This document shows positions 36,250 through 47,589 of a DNA stretch of 64,000 nt, piece after piece. How positions within the stretch are numbered: the stretch's first letter is position 1; the number at the start of each line of letters is the position of its first letter. Origin of the DNA: Parelaphostrongylus tenuis. Lineage: Eukaryota; Nematoda; Chromadorea; Rhabditida; Metastrongylidae. A program made the translations under genes and the position numbers. Below the pieces are notes generated by a model. It saw only the letters and a list, made by a program, of their open reading frames with translations, searched no databases and was not told the DNA's origin. Location: assembly GCA_019055375.1 (NCBI GenBank), contig JAHQIW010005410.1, positions 1-64,000 of the forward strand, given 5' to 3'.

Positions 36250-36770
36250 TTAATAATATTTTCCAACTGAATATCTTGAGATCTCACTTGAAAATTGGTA
36301 TAGTTTGATAGAACGTTTTAAGCCTTTCATGAGGTCTGGTATGGCATCTCGGTAGCAAACGTACGTTTCGGCTTTCTTGCAAGCCTCATCAGTACCACAT
36401 GCCCTACGACTCACTTCTGCTACTATTAGTAATCGACACCGAATAAGTATCACTCTGTATCTAGTGAAATGATTACTGGATATTGCATGCTTCAAAGTGA
36501 TTAATATATGCTCTGTAACAGCCGTATGACATCGACAATCAATCGATCAAACCACAAGATCGGCTAACTCTTTCACTCCGTATATAGTGATATCTTTTCG
36601 GCGCCGATTGCCAATAATAGTAGAGTTGAGTCGTAGGACATGTCGTTCTAACGAGGCGTGTGAGGACGCCGAAACGTGCGTATACCACACAGATGCCCTA
36701 TTAGACATTTTGAAAAGCTTAAAACATTCCATCAGGCTACCTTTATTTTTCTGTTGCATGGAGTTATCTT
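36250..36770. repeat. Fold-back pair of a 200-bp module
   Basis: 36,250-36,490 and 36,560-36,770 are diverged inverted copies of one module. The core reads GAGTCGTAGGGCATGTGGTA and GCCGAAACGTACGTTTGC in the first copy (on the minus strand). The same module forms the outer arms of 34,390-35,335. The two open frames over it (SRRACGTDEACKKAETYV and SRRTCRSNEACEDAETCV) are similar only because the copies are. Confidence 0.65.
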
Positions 36771-37013
36771 AAAGGAACGGTTGTATTTTCAGACAAATTA
36801 AGTTGAAAGACGAGCTCATCCAGTCCTTCTTGCACTACGATATCCATGATGGATCAGAAAGTGAGTGCACAGTTGTTCTTTGAATATAATTTTTTATAAA
36901 AGTATTGAAGTGTAACGAGTCTTAATCATGATGGTGTGTTTTCTTGATTGAGAGAAAACTTTGCTATGAACTTGAAGAACCCTACAAGAAATCGTTGATT
37001 CCATTTATTACAG

Positions 37014-38195
37014 ATGTCAACGTCAAACGTGACTGAGGGTTCATCGAACAAAGAACGCCTTGTATGTATCGTTTGCGGTAGCGTGGTACTTCTTGCTGGC
37101 GCAGGACAATGGTCCAACAGAAGCGAGATGCTGCCACCCTGCCGTCAGCAATGGAATCTTGACACTCAAAAAGTGAGCATTAAAGGAATCTATAGGCATG
37201 GTTTTTTTTAGTATTCCTCATCTTCTTGGAGCGCCCATTATCATAGTTTTTTTTGCAAGTCACTCACCGCATTGGACTCGTTTCCTCTCATCCGCACTCC
37301 ATAAAAGTCTTTGAACATTTCACATCTTGTTTCGGCTAATGCCTGAGGACTTGATCTTATTCATGAATATTGGGGTACACTGGTGGTCCGACATCTTCCA
37401 ATCTTCTCGATAGCCGAACTAAAGAAAAGTGTTAGGAGGAATGTGGGGAGGGGAGTTGGCCAACACTTGCTTGTCACCCTGCTTCTTGATACAGTGCATC
37501 ATGAGTCTTTTCGTTGCCCTGATCCCATTTATCGTTCTGACGAGCATAAATGTCGGATAATGGTCATTTTTTCTTGGGAAGGGACGGGGGACGGTCTCTG
37601 ATTGATGCAAAATACTGGTAAGAACAAACTGCTGGTTGAATTCATTCTCTTACCACCTGCAATGACTCGGGAACGCCTAAACCTGACTGTGTTCACGAAT
37701 ACAGGTATCTGACTCTATTAGTTTCATAAAACTTCATGAAGGAATCCGCAAGCAATAGTCGAAGCACCACGCGAATAATAGGAGATTTTTGGGACGATGG
37801 AAGTGAGGAAGCGAATCGAATTTTGGAAGTATTGGGATTCGCTTAGTAAAATAAAATTGTGACACAAATCAGAGTATCAAAGTGATTTGTGGTTTGTCGA
37901 TTCTCATGCTTTTGTCCGTTTTCCCTGCTTTTCAGTTGTTCTAATTTTTGACCCCTTTATCTGTGAAGTCGTAGTTTCTTTCAACATTTGACAGTGCGAG
38001 ACTTCTTTTCAGGAGGCGGTCACTGGATTTTGGTTAGTCAAGGACATTTATGACTTTGAAAATGTAGGACTCACAAAGTCAGATGAAGGTGTCAAGTATT
38101 TGGAATGTGCTGATTGCGAATACGGTCCTATAGGATTTTTGGACGCGGAGTCGAAACTGCATTATGTCAGTAATGCCAGAGTTTCGTCCGGCTGA
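37014..38195 (+). CDS. MSS4/RABIF-family zinc-binding Rab chaperone, two exons
   Basis: Exon 1 is 37,014-37,172 (53 codons) and exon 2 is 38,013-38,195 (60 codons plus stop), joined in phase 0 with a GTGAGC donor and a TTTTCAG acceptor. The protein has 113 residues, near the usual family length of about 120. MSS4 proteins bind nucleotide-free exocytic Rab GTPases and act as chaperones or weak exchange factors in the cytosol. Visible hallmarks are the first zinc pair CIVCG (residues 18-22), FWLVKDIYDFENVGLTK, the second pair in LECADCEYGPIGF, and the C-terminal HYVSNARVS. The ATG follows directly on TTATTACAG, as in spliced-leader trans-splice acceptors. A possible AATAAA lies near 38,479. No damage seen; I am confident of the family. 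Confidence 0.9.
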
Positions 38196-38399
38196 AATCA
38201 TCATGCTGTATGAATAATCATAGTCTATCGCTGTCGATAAATGATCGATTTTCACGAACTGCGTGCGATTATCGCCATCTAACCCCTATGGGACCTCTAT
38301 AAAAATCAGTGCACACTTAGCGATCGTAGTTTGATTAAGGTTTTTCTCCTCCACTTTGCAAATTTTCGGAATTCTTCTATTGCCTTGATTGAATACAAT

Positions 38400-39020
38400 T
38401 TTCTGTACTCGCTAAAATGTTTTTGGCTCAAATGTATGTGTCGCATGTAGAGATAAACGCTGGTTTACTATGTAGTCATAATAAAGTTGGCAATCAATCA
38501 ACTGTATTGAATTGCACAATGGATATCATCAAAAATTCTATTGTTTTGATCTCCCTCAGTTTTGTACAAGACCGAAAAGTCATTATAGTGAATAGAAACT
38601 GGAAAATAATGAGTAATCTATCAAAATGATGATGGCAGCTGTATGCGGAACCGGTTCACTAATAACTTTCTCCATAGCTATGTTTATATCAATCATTCGC
38701 TTACTTCCAACTATCTAGAGTTGACGTGAAATTTGTTTTTCCAAAGAAGCGTTTTCGTACTTTTTTCCTATCCACACCCATATTCAAAAAACGTATTTTT
38801 TATTCCTATTCAAAGTTCTAGTAATTATTCGATTGCTTAATTTACGAGAATTTGAAGGCTGTATTTTATCTTTTAAATGGTTCCTATGTGTGTTGTAAAA
38901 GTAGAAGTGAAAATATATTCCACGCTCACGCATCTTTCGCTGGACGTAACTTTTCATCTAAACTTTCAATAACAGTCTGGTAGCAAAAATCTCAGCGATT
39001 CTAGTGATATGCTTGGGTTC
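38400..39020. other. Unassigned stretch after MSS4
   Basis: The frame at 38,417-38,629 has mixed hydrophobic character but no clear splice sites. It may belong to the chemoreceptor-like relic that follows. Confidence 0.25.
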
Positions 39021-39029
39021 CATGGAGAA

Positions 39030-39650
39030 CGTTTTAGTGCGTTGTTACAGCTGAAAGAATATTGAGTTTCGCACTCGGCGCCGTGTCGATCGCGCAGTTC
39101 ATTATCACGTGGCGTGAGATGCGCGCTATTTGTAAAACCCAGTTTTCTCTTAACTATAACAACGCACTAAGAAGTCTTTCTGAAAAACGAAACATCACTG
39201 AAAATGTCGAAATTCATACTGTCGAAAGTCGTTTAAACAGTAGTGAATAATATTTGATGCACGTGGCCTCTTAGTAGTTAATAGGTTTCTTCATTTGTTT
39301 CGGAGCAAATTTCGAATTTTTTCTATCACTCTGGTACTCTATAATCTTCTCTACACGATCATATATTTTTGTGTAGATGTATCACTTCAGCGGAGAAAAA
39401 TCAAATCACGAAACGTAATTTTTCGCTCATAGAGCTACTAAGAAGGTGTACTGAAATGCCAAATTTGGTTTCAGAATCATGGAGACTCGCACTATTGATT
39501 GAGTAATAGGCTGGCTTAGTGAAAGGCTATTCGAAGATTTTGAGCCGGATGAAACATAATTTCATTCGCGATGCTACAGCACACTAAAAAGATCTTTTGA
39601 AAAACCAAGACAGTGTTGAAAACCTCAAATTTTGATCCTTCCAATGACTA
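39030..39650 (+). pseudogene. Possible serpentine chemoreceptor exon relic, duplicated
   Basis: 39,062-39,250 reads a hydrophobic stretch (LSFALGAVSIAQFIITW) and then LNYNNALRSLSEKRNITENV with a stop at 39,250. The second part resembles the intracellular loop of nematode sra/srab/sre-type receptors (Leu-Ser, basic, ...-x-EN). A second, more damaged copy of the loop lies at 39,550-39,640 (KDLLKNQDSVENLKF). No complete seven-helix gene can be built. The assignment is tentative. Confidence 0.3.
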
Positions 39651-40296
39651 TTGAAATTCCAGCAGAATAGCTCTTTTCAGCAAAAAAGACTTCTGGTTGA
39701 GGAGCCAAATAACCCTCACCGTCCGCAAATAGTTAGAATTTTCTAAAATACGGTCTGTTGTTTCATTTCGTTTCCAAATGCATCTATTGCTTCGTTTTTT
39801 TTTCTCTTTCGAACCTTCATTTCGGCAGTTCTCATTCTTGACCAAAATATCCGCCACACACTTTATCTATGTTCAGTTGGTAGAACTAATATCGGCAGTA
39901 AATTCGGTTTCTCCATGTGGACTGTGGTGAATCTTTCTGTAGTGTGACAACTTGGATAACTGGTTTTCACTTCAATTTTCTCTTATTTAATCTCTTTCTC
40001 AGTTATGTGGGAGGATCCTACTGCAATGTTCTCGTTAAGTGAATTTATTATTCTCTACATTTATTGTTTCATGATAACAAATAATGTGTTTCTTTACTTG
40101 TGTCTGTTTATAGATTGCTATTCCAATGCGAAACCAGCTAGGTTCTCGTTAATTAGTAGTCTTTCATGTTTTTTAGATCTCTTTCGCAGTGTTTATAGAT
40201 CATAATGGTTGGAAGAAGGATATGCCTCAGGTTGGCTGTTTCCGTCTTCATTTTCAATCTTTATTGGAGATGTACTTGTGATTTTTTTGAATATAG

Positions 40297-41034
40297 ATGC
40301 TGTCAAGCACTGTGGAAGAGCCTCTTGACCTTGTCAAGTTAAGTCTGGACGAACGGGATTACGTAAAAATGCGCAGTGATAGAGAGGTTAGTTTAAGGAG
40401 ATCACATAGCAGTTTTTTTTATGGACTGTCCAGTGGGAAGAGCCGCATTATATTGCCATTGAGAGCGTGTGACGCAGTGGTTGAAAGTGCTTTATGACAC
40501 ATATGTGGTCGACTAACTGGTGCTCGATACTCCGGTCCCGCGCTTAAGGCTCATCAAGCCTTCCATGCTTTCGGGTTCGACAAGTTGTTACCGGACTTGT
40601 CTGAGAGCATAGTAGCACTGATTTGATACATCCATCGGTAGACCATCGCGAGCCATAATGGAGGCCAAATTTGCTTTCAATTACCTCGATCGGTGGAAGA
40701 TGAGGGCGAATGTGTGGCGCATTACTCAGGGATCGATCAAAGCTAAAAGCCTTATTTGCTTATGATTACTGATGACATGTTTTTTCTAGTTACATGAATG
40801 TTGTATTGACGATTTATTGATTTCAGTTCGGATACGAGGTCGACTTCATGCTTATGATCAACACCTGAACATGGTCCTTTTTAATGTTAGTTTTCAAAGA
40901 GCTGTTTTTGTCTTTTACTTTGTCTTTTCTTTTACTCCTCCTTGTACATGTTTTGAATCTATACCTATACACGTTGAGGGAACGGTAACAACTTTCTCTA
41001 CCAACGGTTCCACGAAACCGTTGCTACTTTTCTG
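40297..41034 (+). pseudogene. LSM3 relic (U6 snRNA-associated Sm-like protein)
   Basis: LSM3 is a subunit of the Lsm2-8 and Lsm1-7 rings that bind U6 snRNA and mRNA 3' ends. Exon-like block 1 (40,297-40,386) gives [20 protein letters not shown] then RSDRE, an excellent match to the Sm1 motif region. Block 2 (40,827-40,885) gives RGRLHAYDQHLNMVL. Block 3 (40,970-41,034) starts VEGTVTT, then loses similarity and stops. The block 1 donor leaves phase 0, while block 2 needs another phase and has two extra residues before RGRL. Block 3 lacks an acceptor, and the Sm2 part is missing. A SINE-2 sits in the first intron. Introns are retained, so this is a decayed gene copy, not a retrocopy. Confidence 0.75.
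40466..40758 (+). repeat. SINE-2 copy inside the LSM3 relic
   Basis: It has a GTGTGACGCAGTGGTTGAAA head, CATCAAGCCTTCCATGC, GACAAGTTGTTACCGGAC, GTAGCACTGATTTGATAC and the end CAGGGATCGATCAAAGC. It is inserted between block 1 and block 2 of LSM3. Confidence 0.7.
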
Positions 41035-41089
41035 AGCGAGCCTTGGTAGCCTAGAGAGAAGAACGTAATGTGCTGAAGGAAAATTATTA

Positions 41090-41745
41090 AGGGGCGTGTC
41101 TCATCGGGGCTCGGGACAATTTCGTAATGTGTCCGCTCCGTGAGCGGTCGCTATTGTCACCCATCTGTTATGATTTGATTAGTTCACTTTAACCGTCCTA
41201 ATTCTCATTATATTCTCATTTTACCAGTTGCTAATGAAAACTCGTAGCATTGTGGGGGAGCCCACTGCTACGGCAGTGGACCAAGTCCTGTGGGTTCTGC
41301 TTGGCCCGCCATGGGGGATGGGTTCCAGTCCATGCGTATAGTCCACGATAAGCATTCCGACGTAGGTAATCACCCACTGGCTCACACCTTCGATGTTTAG
41401 GTCCTGCTCGGGGCAAGCATAACTGCATTCCGAGGTCTACCGCCTAGTTAAGCCCCGCAATCTTAGCTCACATTATCAGTTCACTTCACTCACTAATCAA
41501 TCCTCAGATTATATCGTTCCACTTTATCACTACGCACTTAGTCATATCGCAGTATCATCGTATTTATACAGTTATGCGTCGTTATTGATACGATGTTCTT
41601 ATTGTATTATTATTGTACTTATGTATATAATTTTCTATAATATATCTAATACTTACTCAAGTCATCACCAATATTAGCCGTCAGCGGCAACACTCATCTA
41701 TCAGCTCAATAAAGCAAATTAGTGGCAACGGTAGGCACACCCCGT
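41090..41745. mobile_element. Possible solo LTR
   Basis: The stretch starts near TGTCTCATCGGGGCTCGG and ends near GTAGGCACA, with AATAAAGC shortly before the end. It is richer in GC than its surroundings. The TG...CA ends and polyadenylation signal fit an LTR, but no target-site duplication or second LTR was found. Confidence 0.25.
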
Positions 41746-42089
41746 CTCCATACTTCCGAAGTTGATTAGGAGTCGTTTGAAGAGATTTATTGACAAACTA
41801 AAAGAAGCATTCGCATGTTGTACGTACGCGGGAATTCTTTGATTCTTGTCTCTCCACTTCGATCCACGTAACGCTCCGCATTTCTACCATCACCATAGAC
41901 GTGTTCTTTAGTCGAATTTACCACTTTGCTGGGTCATTAAAAATCTTTTTATTCCTCTTGATTAAGCTGTACAACAAGTTGTAAAGCACTTTCCTTCAAC
42001 CTCTGCAATATAAATCAATGATATTCTTTGCTGATCAAACCTGTACGAAGTGATTGATTTATTAAACCAAGAGATTGGTAATAAAATTT

Positions 42090-43065
42090 ACTCGGCTAAC
42101 GTTTTAACAAGTTTCTTCTTCAGAACCGATGATCCGAGTCGACTGCCCACAATCGCTCGTTCTCGTTGCCTTGTCCTCGCCTCCGTTGTCGATCCACTTG
42201 AATATTTTTTGGTGATGATCGCTCCTATGAAGGACCTCGATCGGCGATGGTCTTATAATCCTTTGAGGGCTAGCGTTGATAGGAAGGCATCATCGCGCCG
42301 TCGCTTACGTGTCGGTCCTGGAGAGCGACCTGTGCGTCTCTGTGCGAGAATGTCGTGCTGCCTGCGTCTTCGTTCCCACGAGCGCCTTAATTCTAACGAT
42401 ACGAGGCGCCGCCGTTACAGTAGCTGATTGAGATCGCGAGAAAAGTGAGAGTGAAAACAAAGGCAAAGAACAGTACGCTCTCGGTATTGAAAACTAATTC
42501 GTGGGAAGCAGCCAAATGTGTGCGTCAAAAGAATGACAAGGTTATGCGAAACAATCACGAAACAAAGCTTATTTTTCAAGAGAGACTTTCTAGATTGCAA
42601 TACACTGATTATCGTTATCATTATCATTATCGTTATCATTGAGCAATGTAGTTTTATTGTTGAAACATAATGAATGTTAATGGAATATGGAAGATTTTGA
42701 TGTTCTTTTTACTGAGACTATCTCTATAACTCTTCAATGAAATTCCAACATTTCATGATGATAATGCTCCCTCAGAATTTGGGTTCGTCTTCTCGCATCC
42801 ATCGTACTGTCTGCGTGTGTCTTTCCACGGTATTAGCCGCCTCTTTCACGAGGCACGACACCGCTATTACAGTAGCTAGTGAGATGTGACGTCGCGCGGT
42901 GTGAGACGAAATGTTCCACGTGGTCCTCGAAGGGAATATAGATTGAACGGTTGCTGCCGATAGTGAGTATCTGCTGAAGAACACCACAACGAGGACGAAC
43001 GACTGTGGGCATCACAATGACTCTGAAGAAGGTCAAACTCGTCGTGACGTAAGCCGAATGAATTT
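42090..43065. repeat. Diverged inverted pair, possibly BEL/Pao-derived
   Basis: 42,090-42,427 (+) and 43,065-42,834 (-) share an order of blocks, including CGGCTAACG/CGGCTTACG, CCCACAATCGCTCGT/CCCACAGTCGTTCGT and GTTACAGTAGCT/ATTACAGTAGCT. The plus copy frame contains VLASVVDPLEYFLVMIAPMK, which recalls the (V/I)AS(V/I)(F/Y)DPLG(Y/L) motif of BEL/Pao polyproteins. The TATCAT-type microsatellite at 42,607-42,642 lies between them. Confidence 0.35.
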
Positions 43066-43099
43066 TTATGACCATCTGCGTGCTACAGGCTTAATCGGA

Positions 43100-45160
43100 A
43101 GGAAAATATAATTTTGTCACAGTGCTCTTGTCTGTATGAATGATCATTCGATGAATTAATGTTCGATAATCACATGGGAGTGCTAATATGTGCCATGCTA
43201 CCATTAACGGCAGCCTTTCGAGCTTCAGCTGTTTCCCATGTTCTCTTTAAAAGTGTTTATTAACTAATATGCTGAGGTTACTTCTATGTGGTATTATGAG
43301 TGTCAAAGGCCTGCGTTCAGCGTTTTTCGTATAGAGAATTGTCCAGAGCTTTCATACCGCATGCGTGGAAAAAAAACTACAGGAAACTTTAAAGAAGCTT
43401 TGTTGACAAAATCCCTTATACAAAAGGTTTTCAACACGTTAGAATAAGCTACGAAATGTTAGTAAGTTGGTATTATCTCTGCACAGTACAATTTGTTGCC
43501 ATCGTAATAAAGGGACAGGTATTATTAGCTTATCAAGTTTATTATGTTTTAGAATTTCTATTGGCTTGGAACAGTGATTTGATGTTTTGCTCCGGATCAA
43601 CATAGGCAAGAATTGCAGACAACATTCGACTTTCTGGTGTGTGGCATGCGCTTTGGAATGTCTGGGAAATCAGACCGCACCGTATTTTTTCATTTTTTGC
43701 GTCAAAGTTTGTACTCTGACGAAAGTCACTATAACAAGCGGTGTCTCGTCTGAAAGCATAACTGTCTTAACCAATTTGTAGTTGGGTTTTACGCCTTCGA
43801 GACAAGGCAAAAAAATGTAGATGTCTTCCGTCGTCAATTTTTTGCAAATTTGATTCTGATCTTCTGGAGCTGAAGGAATCCATAACGACTCCATTTACCT
43901 AAATGATATGCTTGTTTGAAACGCTTTGATGACTGGACAAACGCAAAGAGGAACATCTTCTGTATAGAATCTTCAGGTCCTTATCATCAGAGTCTTTGAT
44001 TTACGCAATTAACATTCAGTGCGACCTAGTCGGTAACGACCTTTTCCAGCTGTTATCAAAACTCATGCACCACACCGAACAAGCAGGTTTGGTGACCTTT
44101 TTCTGCAACTTTCGCTGATCGTTGGCCGGAATACAGGTTTCTCTTGCTTGATGCCAAGCACGAATTTGTGACACAGTGTCGCCAAAAACGCTGACAACCT
44201 CAGATTTCGTTCTATACAAAGCAGCGAAAATAATAATGTTGAAGAGGTCGTAGAAAGACTTGTCATATCAAATACACACTTATAATTCACAATGTTTGGC
44301 GATGCGAAAGACATGACATATGAAGGTGAGCCATCTACATGCATGAGCAACACTATTCAGTCAGCTGCGAAGTTAAGTACGCAAACGGGCTGTTAAGCAT
44401 CTTGCATCATTATTTGTTTGTTAACGTAAAGTGAGAGCAGTCACTGCAGCGTTTCAATAATATCAGTCTCGTCTCAATTCTCGCAGTTTTCATAAGCAAA
44501 AAACTAGATCATTTGGCTGCCATTTTGTGACGTCTCTCAAAGAATGTCGTCGAATGCTGCTCGAGGTGTTCTAGACTGAAACTTTGAGACAGCTCTAATA
44601 AGATTCCTCAGTACGGTACCACAAGTATACACCAGCTCTCGTGGATTGGGGGAAGCTTTTTTAACAACTAAGAAACAGCAAACAAAAACAAAAAGATGAG
44701 ATAATTTTTCAGGCTCGATATCTCTAAGCAATGCTTTAACTGCTTCTACATTCTGTAAGTAGTGCAAGAAAGTGCATAAAGAGGTGAAATATTCGATACT
44801 TCATGTATACTTTGCATTGACGCAATCTCATATGAGACAAAAGCGGAACTAACAACTCATCTAACATGAAAGAGGAATGTAAATAAGCAAAGAACACGAA
44901 TGTTTCTGTTTAGATGAAACTGCTCGTGTAATAAACGATAAAGTAGGAAATGTTTGTTTCGAAATAAAAGGATTCAATAGTCTTCAATGCAACGTTGAGT
45001 TTCGTCTCGAAGTCTTCTCTTTTTTAAAGAATTTTATTCACTTTTATGTGAGGTCTCAAAGGCTTGTTGCCATGATGGGTACTAATTTTTTATAATTAGT
45101 TGTTGTTCTTCACTGAAATCTGTAATCACTTTCCTTCCGTATTTTATCCTTTATGACTTT
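43100..45160. other. Unassigned; expected position of the K2P first exons
   Basis: Open minus frames at 43,670-43,894, 44,063-44,353 and 44,537-44,767 lack recognisable domains or clear splice frames. The M1 exon of the channel that starts at 45,163 should lie here or further upstream, but I could not find it. Confidence 0.3.
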
Positions 45161-45499
45161 AGGACTTTCTCTCAAATATCAAGGAATCGGATCAGGATGT
45201 CGAGTAAACGGTGGATGCCTATATCAAAAATATGCTACTTCTCTTCAAAAAACTCTCACTATGCACATGTGTTTGGAACGCAGTTCATCAGTCATTCTAT
45301 TGACAAGGACATTTGTACGTTTCCAGCCGCTGTGCTCTTCACTACCACTATCATTCCTGTTGGTAAGCATCGCATGTGACTAACGTATTTCTGAAAATTC
45401 CAGCCGAACGATTGCAAGGTTATACTAGCAACTATGTGAATCCTATAAATTTTCATTTTGTTTGGGGCACTTCATTGATTCGTTTTCACAGTGTTTCTT

Positions 45500-45732
45500 T
45501 TCACTGAGCAGATCAGTACTTCTAACGTTCAGTCCGTTTTCGTCCTCGTTTTGAATGTCGTAGAATACTGGTTGAGCACGTCTCCTTGCAGTTTCGAGGA
45601 TAGCCTGGTTGTGGCGTTTCATAAAGCGATCGTTGTCGACTGCCGGAGAGTGTTAAGGGGAGAAGAAAGCAGAGCTGATCCCGCACGCACCGTGACTAGC
45701 ATCACAACCACTTGGCCATGACACCCCGAGCC
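45500..45732 (-). repeat. SINE-1 copy in a K2P intron
   Basis: On the minus strand the head (GTCATGGCCAAGTGGTTGTG) is near 45,722 and the tail near 45,520. It lies between K2P exons a and b. Plus-strand frames over it are spurious. Confidence 0.75.
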
Positions 45733-46419
45733 TGCAAATGTGCAGATAATTTTTTGAGAAAGTATTTTTCGAAAGACATACAAGATACCAATACGACCAC
45801 CGTTCTTCTGAGTTATGGAAAATGCTTGTCTTTAGATTTCTATAGCACAGTTCACTTCAGATGGCTACGGAAACTTATTGCCCTATGGTGCTGTTATATC
45901 ACACACTTGTTCCGTAGTCGTCGTAGTCAATTAATCTTCATACTTTATATATTGAATTCAATTGACTGGTAGTAAGTGTCAGATAAGTGACTTGATCTAT
46001 GTGAGAAAATGATAGCTGCCTACCGCAATTGATGAGTTCCTTTTTATGAGACACGAACACAGCGGAGCAACAATTACAACAATTACAATGTAGCGCCATG
46101 TACTTTGTCTGTCAGTGACATCAGTGATGTAACAAAGCGTCTAGCACATGGCTAGCAGAATGACGTACTTCAAGAAGTCTCTACAGATTTATCGCATTAA
46201 TTTCGCCAACTTTATGACTAATGACGGCTTTTTTTTGAGACACGGATATTTGATCTACTGCTTTTAGGTACGGCTGTGTTTGTCCGAGTTCCGAACTTGG
46301 TAAAATATAATTAATAGTCCACGATATCGTTGTCATTCCATTGGCACTGGTTACTGTAGCGAACACTGGTGAATTCCTGAGTCAAGTGGTCTCCCTGTGG
46401 CTCAGGGAGGTGGGTGGAA

Positions 46420-47580
46420 ATTTAATGAATTCGATCGCACTTCATCAATTTAATTAATTTGGCATTAGTGCAAATAACACCATCTTCTAGAAACAGATGC
46501 ATGTGAGAGATCTTCACTCATATCCATACTTGTCGTTGAGTAGCGTAATTAGAATTTTCTAAAAACTTGTAAGTGCCTTTGAGACAGTTGGAGTGGTATG
46601 ACAATAATGAGCTAATAATATCTAAAGCTCTTCTTGAACTGTACCTAAACTTCTGAAACTCTCAGCTGAAAAAACGGCGTTTCACGCAGTACCCATGCGT
46701 GCACAAAAATCAATGCAATTTCCAACTTTAACTTATCTGAGCTCACATGAAAGATTTCTAATAAGAAAAGCTAGTGAGATTCTACTCGCATTTTTTCATA
46801 AAGATACCACTTTTTTAAATTTGCGTTTTAGTTTTCTTTTTCGAAAATCACTGAACACTTTTCTGCCAAACTGATAACCTTACAATTGATCTGATATTCA
46901 CTATCTTTCGATGGTCGGACACGAGATCGTTTTTACACTATTTACTCACAATAGCTAATGTTTAGTGCTTCTACTTTCTATAGGAGTAGACCAAACTGAC
47001 ATTTAACCTAATTGTCTAAAATTTCTCACATCCTTGGCAGAAGTTTTTCGGCACCTAAATTCAATCAAAGGGAAGCAGCCTCTTTGAAACCAAGTGTTTT
47101 GTTCTTTATAAGACTTCGTTTAATGTTAGAAACCAGCCGCACTCAGTCTTACATGGTAGAGGCATTTATCCAAGTGAGATCAAAGTAAGCATGAGTTATG
47201 AGGCTAGGTCTCTCGTAATTATAACACACTCCTCCATACCAGCCACTTGTGGTCTTTTAGAATTATTGAAAAGATTTGAAATGTTTTGAAAGCAGTCATT
47301 TTAGATTTTTTACAAGCGCATTGATTTCTCAAAATCATTCCTGTTACACATTTGAGCTCTAGCAGTGCCTAATGGAAAAATGTACTTTTTTTCAAATTAC
47401 CATTTCTGTGCTTCTTTACACGTACGCAGAACGGCTCACTTCCCAAGTCATTTCTTTCCATATGCTTTACTAGATATTACGTCCTAGGTAATCGCTGAAC
47501 ATTATATCGTCCCTTTGAAGTCTTCATGAAGAGTTTTAACCATAACTTTGCTCTGTTCTTTCTTTGAACTTATCAGAAAG
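46420..47580. other. K2P intron sequence, no gene seen
   Basis: AT-rich, with only short frames. A GAAACCAGCCGCACTCAGTC...TACATG stretch near 47,130 resembles one near 22,540 (GGACCAGCCGCACAGAGCC), so at least one interspersed repeat is present. Confidence 0.35.
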
Positions 47581-47589
47581 TGGAACGTA

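Noticed and set aside
36250..36772. Paralogous gene pair (ETYV and ETCV frames)
   Set aside because: The module also occurs at 34.4 and 35.2 kb without open frames, so it is a repeat.
42050..42427. 125-codon plus frame as a host gene
   Set aside because: The sequence is repeated in inverted form at 42,834-43,065 and resembles a TE motif.
46181..46366. 61-codon minus frame (ANGMTTISWTINYILPSSEL)
   Set aside because: It is the shadow of the K2P M2 exon on the plus strand, which has filter and M2 motifs.
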